8,922 nt of DNA from an uncultured Clostridia bacterium (GTDB lineage Bacteria; Bacillota; Clostridia; Oscillospirales; Oscillospiraceae). Made by a program: the position numbers and the translations under genes. Numbering within the stretch: position 1 is the first letter of the stretch; the number at the start of each line of letters is the position of its first letter. Where the stretch lies: positions 1 through 8,922 of the forward strand of contig CALZAG010000059.1 in the NCBI GenBank assembly GCA_945613045.1, in the 5' to 3' direction. This document shows positions 7,077-8,922 of the stretch, piece by piece. The notes under the pieces were generated by a model. The model was not told where the DNA came from and searched no databases. It saw only the letters and a list, made by a program, of their open reading frames with translations.

Positions 7077-7162
7077 TTTTCGGAAAAAGGCATGACAAAG
7101 CACATGCACATGCGGCACATGTACATCTCCATAGCTGCGGTAACGTTGCGCTTGCTTATCAT
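7046..7162 (-). CDS. Methionine/cysteine-rich leader peptide of metQNI (38 residues)
   Basis: An ATG lies 7 bases after an AAAGGAG site (7170-7176), about 43 bases downstream of the predicted transcription start, and opens a 38-residue ORF ending in TAA. Residues 11-24 read MEMYMCRMCMCFVM: six Met and three Cys in 14 residues, far above normal. The peptide has no signal sequence or domain. Its position between a strong promoter and an intrinsic terminator, ahead of a methionine transporter, fits a ribosome-mediated attenuator. Ribosomes slowed at Met (or Cys) codons would leave codons 29-32 free to form the antiterminator. This role is inferred; the ORF, codon cluster and hairpins are seen directly. 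The alternative, a small metal- or thiol-binding peptide with two CxC-like Cys, is less likely given the context. Confidence 0.75.
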   Translation of the reverse strand: MISKRNVTAAMEMYMCRMCMCFVMPFSEKFSDARTKDK

Positions 7163-7211
7163 GGCTGTTCTCCTTTCCTCGCTTTTTCCCGACTATTTGC
7201 GGGATGAGGGC

Positions 7212-7240
7212 ATAATAGCACCGCCCGCCCGGTTTGTCAA
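7212..7240 (-). promoter_or_regulatory. Strong sigma-A promoter of the metQNI leader
   Basis: On the minus strand: perfect TTGACA (7235-7240), a 17-base spacer, then TATTAT (7212-7217). An A/T-rich run just upstream (7243-7262, A-tracts on both strands) looks like an UP element. Transcription would begin near 7205, giving a leader of about 390 bases before metQ. Confidence 0.85.
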
Positions 7241-7286
7241 CAGCTTTTTTGAAAAATTTTTTCTCTGCCGTTTAAATATGAACCGG

Positions 7287-7299
7287 GTCTCTGTGAGAC
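7287..7299. promoter_or_regulatory. Perfect inverted repeat GTCTC-TGT-GAGAC between the divergent promoters
   Basis: A 5-bp inverted repeat with a 3-base spacer sits about 47 bases upstream of the metQ -35 and just upstream of the proposed plus-strand promoter. It could be an operator for either gene, but it is short enough to be chance. No T run follows, so it is not a terminator. Confidence 0.25.
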
Positions 7300-7307
7300 G
7301 GAAAGAC

Positions 7308-7347
7308 TTGTTATATAAGGCGTTATGGTGTAAAATATACATATAAT
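7308..7347 (+). promoter_or_regulatory. Probable promoter of the TIR-LRR gene
   Basis: TTGTTA (7308-7313), 17 bases, then TAAAAT (7331-7336) is a reasonable sigma-A promoter, ending about 47 bases before the ATG at 7384. A perfect TATAAT at 7342-7347 lies nearby but has no good -35 at the right distance. Either could be used. Confidence 0.5.
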
Positions 7348-7383
7348 GCAAAACAGTTTAGCAAGAAAGAAGCCGTGACCGCC

Positions 7384-8919
7384 ATGAATACGATAGAAAA
7401 TTTCAAGCCCTATGAGGGCGCCGAGCCGTATATTTTCATAAGCTATGCCCACGCCGACTCGGACGAGGTGCTGCCCGTCGTCGAGGACCTGTACCGCAGG
7501 GGCTATAACATCTGGTATGACGAGGGCATCGAAGTCGGCAGCGAGTGGCAGGAGTGCATCGCCTCGCATCTGGTTGAGGCGCACCTTGTCATCGCGTTCA
7601 TATCCAATGCCTACATAAAGTCCGATAACTGCCGCCGTGAGATGCATTACGCCCTGACGAAAAGGAAAAAGACCATTAATATTTTTCTTGAGGAGACGGA
7701 GCTGTCCCCCGGTATGGAGATGCAGATAGGCAATATATTCGCGCTCATGAAATATACCTACCCGAGCGAAGAGTATTTTTACGAAAAGCTCTATGAGGCG
7801 CCGCTGCTGAGCAGTGAGAATTTCCGCGGCGCCGTCAGAGAATACGAGCCCGTCCCCAAGCCGAAGAAGGCAAAGCCGAAAAAGGCTCCCAAGTCCGATA
7901 AAAAGCGAAAGCTCATAGGCTGGACCGCCGCCGTGGCTGTCGCCGGGCTTATTATCGCGGGGCTCACGGTCGGGTATTTCACCGGCTTTCTGGAGCGCGT
8001 TTTCACCCCGACGGCGGAGGTGAGCGAGCTTAACCCGAATACGGTAGCCGAGTTTGAAAACGAGATATTCGAGCAGGCGGCAAGGGAATACACCGGCATC
8101 TCGACCGGCGATATCAGGGTCGGCGACCTGCAGGGTCTGACGGCGCTGTACGTCTGCGGCGATAAATACTGGTTCGACGAGCCCGCCGCGGTCGGGGAAA
8201 GCGCGGGCGCTGTCACCGTGACCGACCGGCAGGGAAATGAGCATACCGCCGCGCAGGGAACGGTGCGCACTCTGAGCGATCTTGCGTATTTTCCGGATCT
8301 GCAGACCCTGTGGCTGAGGTATCAGCCGCTGAGCTCGCTGTCGGATATGCCGGACTGCGGCGTCGTCTACCTGAACGTCGGGAACAACCGGCTGGCCTCG
8401 CTGCAGGGCGTGGGAAACCTCCCGCTGCTGCGCAGCCTGAATGCCGGGGGTAATCGCCTGACCGAGCTCGGGGATCTCAACAAGTGCCAGCAGCTTACCA
8501 AGGCCGTGCTGGCAGGCGGCACGGTAACGGATTTTGACGCGTTCAAGCCCCTGTCGGGAATACGCGAGATAAGCGTTTCAAACTGCACTCTCAGCGACGT
8601 CAGCCAGGTGCTCGACCACAGCTCCCTGCGCGTGTGCGCCTTTGATAACTGCGACCTGCGCGGCAGCTTTTTCAAGAGCTTTGACCGCGAAAGGGCCATA
8701 ACGGAGCTCAGCCTCGTAAACTGCCGCCTCGATTCGCTGGCGGGCATCTCCGATTTCACCGGACTTACCGAGCTTCGGCTCACCGGAAGCAGAGGTATTA
8801 GCGACTGGTCGGAGCTTGAGAGCCTGACGGGACTCAAGAGGGTGTATGCCGACAGCGAGCTGGCCGCAGAGCTTCGCGGGCTTTCGGCATCGGCCGGCTT
8901 TGAGCTCATCATAGAGTGA
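7384..8919 (+). CDS. Membrane protein with cytoplasmic TIR domain and extracellular leucine-rich repeats
   Basis: A 511-residue predicted single-pass protein. Residues 16-135 form a TIR domain: box 1 YIFISYAHAD (16-25), GYNIWYDEGI (40-49), and SDNCRREMHYAL (80-91), whose E86 aligns with the catalytic Glu of NAD-cleaving TIRs. A Lys-rich stretch (159-176) precedes a membrane segment (about 179-203), so the positive-inside rule puts TIR in the cytoplasm and the rest outside. Residues 210-250 resemble an internalin-type cap (FENEIFEQAAREYTGISTGD), followed by about eight or nine irregular LRRs of 21-23 residues (about 290-490) with conserved L-x2-L-x-L spacing. The ATG at 7384 is preferred over an in-frame GTG at 7375, which has no room for a ribosome site; the purine-rich AAGAAAGAAG before them is weak. 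Function is unknown: a sensor with NADase or signalling output is plausible. No defence genes adjoin it here. Confidence 0.85.
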   Translation: MNTIENFKPYEGAEPYIFISYAHADSDEVLPVVEDLYRRGYNIWYDEGIEVGSEWQECIASHLVEAHLVIAFISNAYIKSDNCRREMHYALTKRKKTINIFLEETELSPGMEMQIGNIFALMKYTYPSEEYFYEKLYEAPLLSSENFRGAVREYEPVPKPKKAKPKKAPKSDKKRKLIGWTAAVAVAGLIIAGLTVGYFTGFLERVFTPTAEVSELNPNTVAEFENEIFEQAAREYTGISTGDIRVGDLQGLTALYVCGDKYWFDEPAAVGESAGAVTVTDRQGNEHTAAQGTVRTLSDLAYFPDLQTLWLRYQPLSSLSDMPDCGVVYLNVGNNRLASLQGVGNLPLLRSLNAGGNRLTELGDLNKCQQLTKAVLAGGTVTDFDAFKPLSGIREISVSNCTLSDVSQVLDHSSLRVCAFDNCDLRGSFFKSFDRERAITELSLVNCRLDSLAGISDFTGLTELRLTGSRGISDWSELESLTGLKRVYADSELAAELRGLSASAGFELIIE

Positions 8920-8922
8920 CAG

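Noticed and set aside
6816..7205. SAM riboswitch (S-box) or T-box in the metQ leader
   Set aside because: I looked for the conserved S-box core and the T-box GGUGG-type antiterminator sequence on the minus strand and saw neither; the leader peptide model explains the terminator.
7375..7383. GTG start for the TIR gene, giving three extra residues
   Set aside because: The purine-rich stretch ends only 2 bases before it; the ATG at 7384 is better placed. The difference does not affect the domain content.
7237..8244. 335-codon open frame on the minus strand opposite the TIR gene
   Set aside because: It is antisense to a well-supported TIR domain, would overlap the metQ promoter, and shows no recognisable motifs.

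Overview
The window looks like chromosomal DNA from an anaerobic Gram-positive bacterium of the Clostridia, most like the Oscillospiraceae-type gut lineages. The evidence is moderately high GC, strong AGGAGG-type ribosome binding sites, a lipobox lipoprotein, a Noc/ParB protein, and a nickel-hydrogenase maturation factor next to a large Fe-S flavoprotein. The exact taxon is an inference.

Layout. Everything from 11 to 7240 is read on the minus strand; one gene on the right is read on the plus strand. From right to left the minus strand holds: a strong promoter (7212-7240); a 390-nt leader containing a 38-codon methionine/cysteine-rich ORF (7046-7162), an intrinsic terminator (6975-7009) and a second tiny ORF (6886-6957); the methionine ABC transporter metQ-metN-metI (6815 to 4170) with its terminator (4119-4153); a single-gene noc/parB unit (4026 to 3175) with a terminator overlapping its stop codon; and a two-gene operon, promoter at 3069-3097, with an 884-residue Fe-S/FAD/NAD(P)H oxidoreductase and hypA. 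Divergent from metQ on the plus strand is a 511-residue TIR - transmembrane - leucine-rich-repeat protein (7384-8919).

Three things stand out. (1) The metQNI leader looks like a ribosome-mediated attenuator: six Met and three Cys codons fall within 14 codons, and downstream RNA can fold either as an antiterminator or as a terminator. I saw no S-box or T-box there. (2) MetQ appears to be circularly permuted: the half that is C-terminal in ordinary MetQ/NlpA proteins comes first after the lipobox, and the normally N-terminal half comes last. (3) The TIR protein has the parts of a Toll-like receptor in reverse order, with the predicted membrane topology still placing TIR inside and LRRs outside.

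How the genes work together. MetQ, MetN and MetI form a complete methionine importer with transcription probably tied to Met (perhaps also Cys) supply. HypA and the flavoprotein share an operon and suggest [NiFe] hydrogenase metabolism, though no hydrogenase subunit lies in the window. Noc is a stand-alone housekeeping gene. The TIR-LRR gene shares only an intergenic region with the transporter; nothing here shows a functional link.
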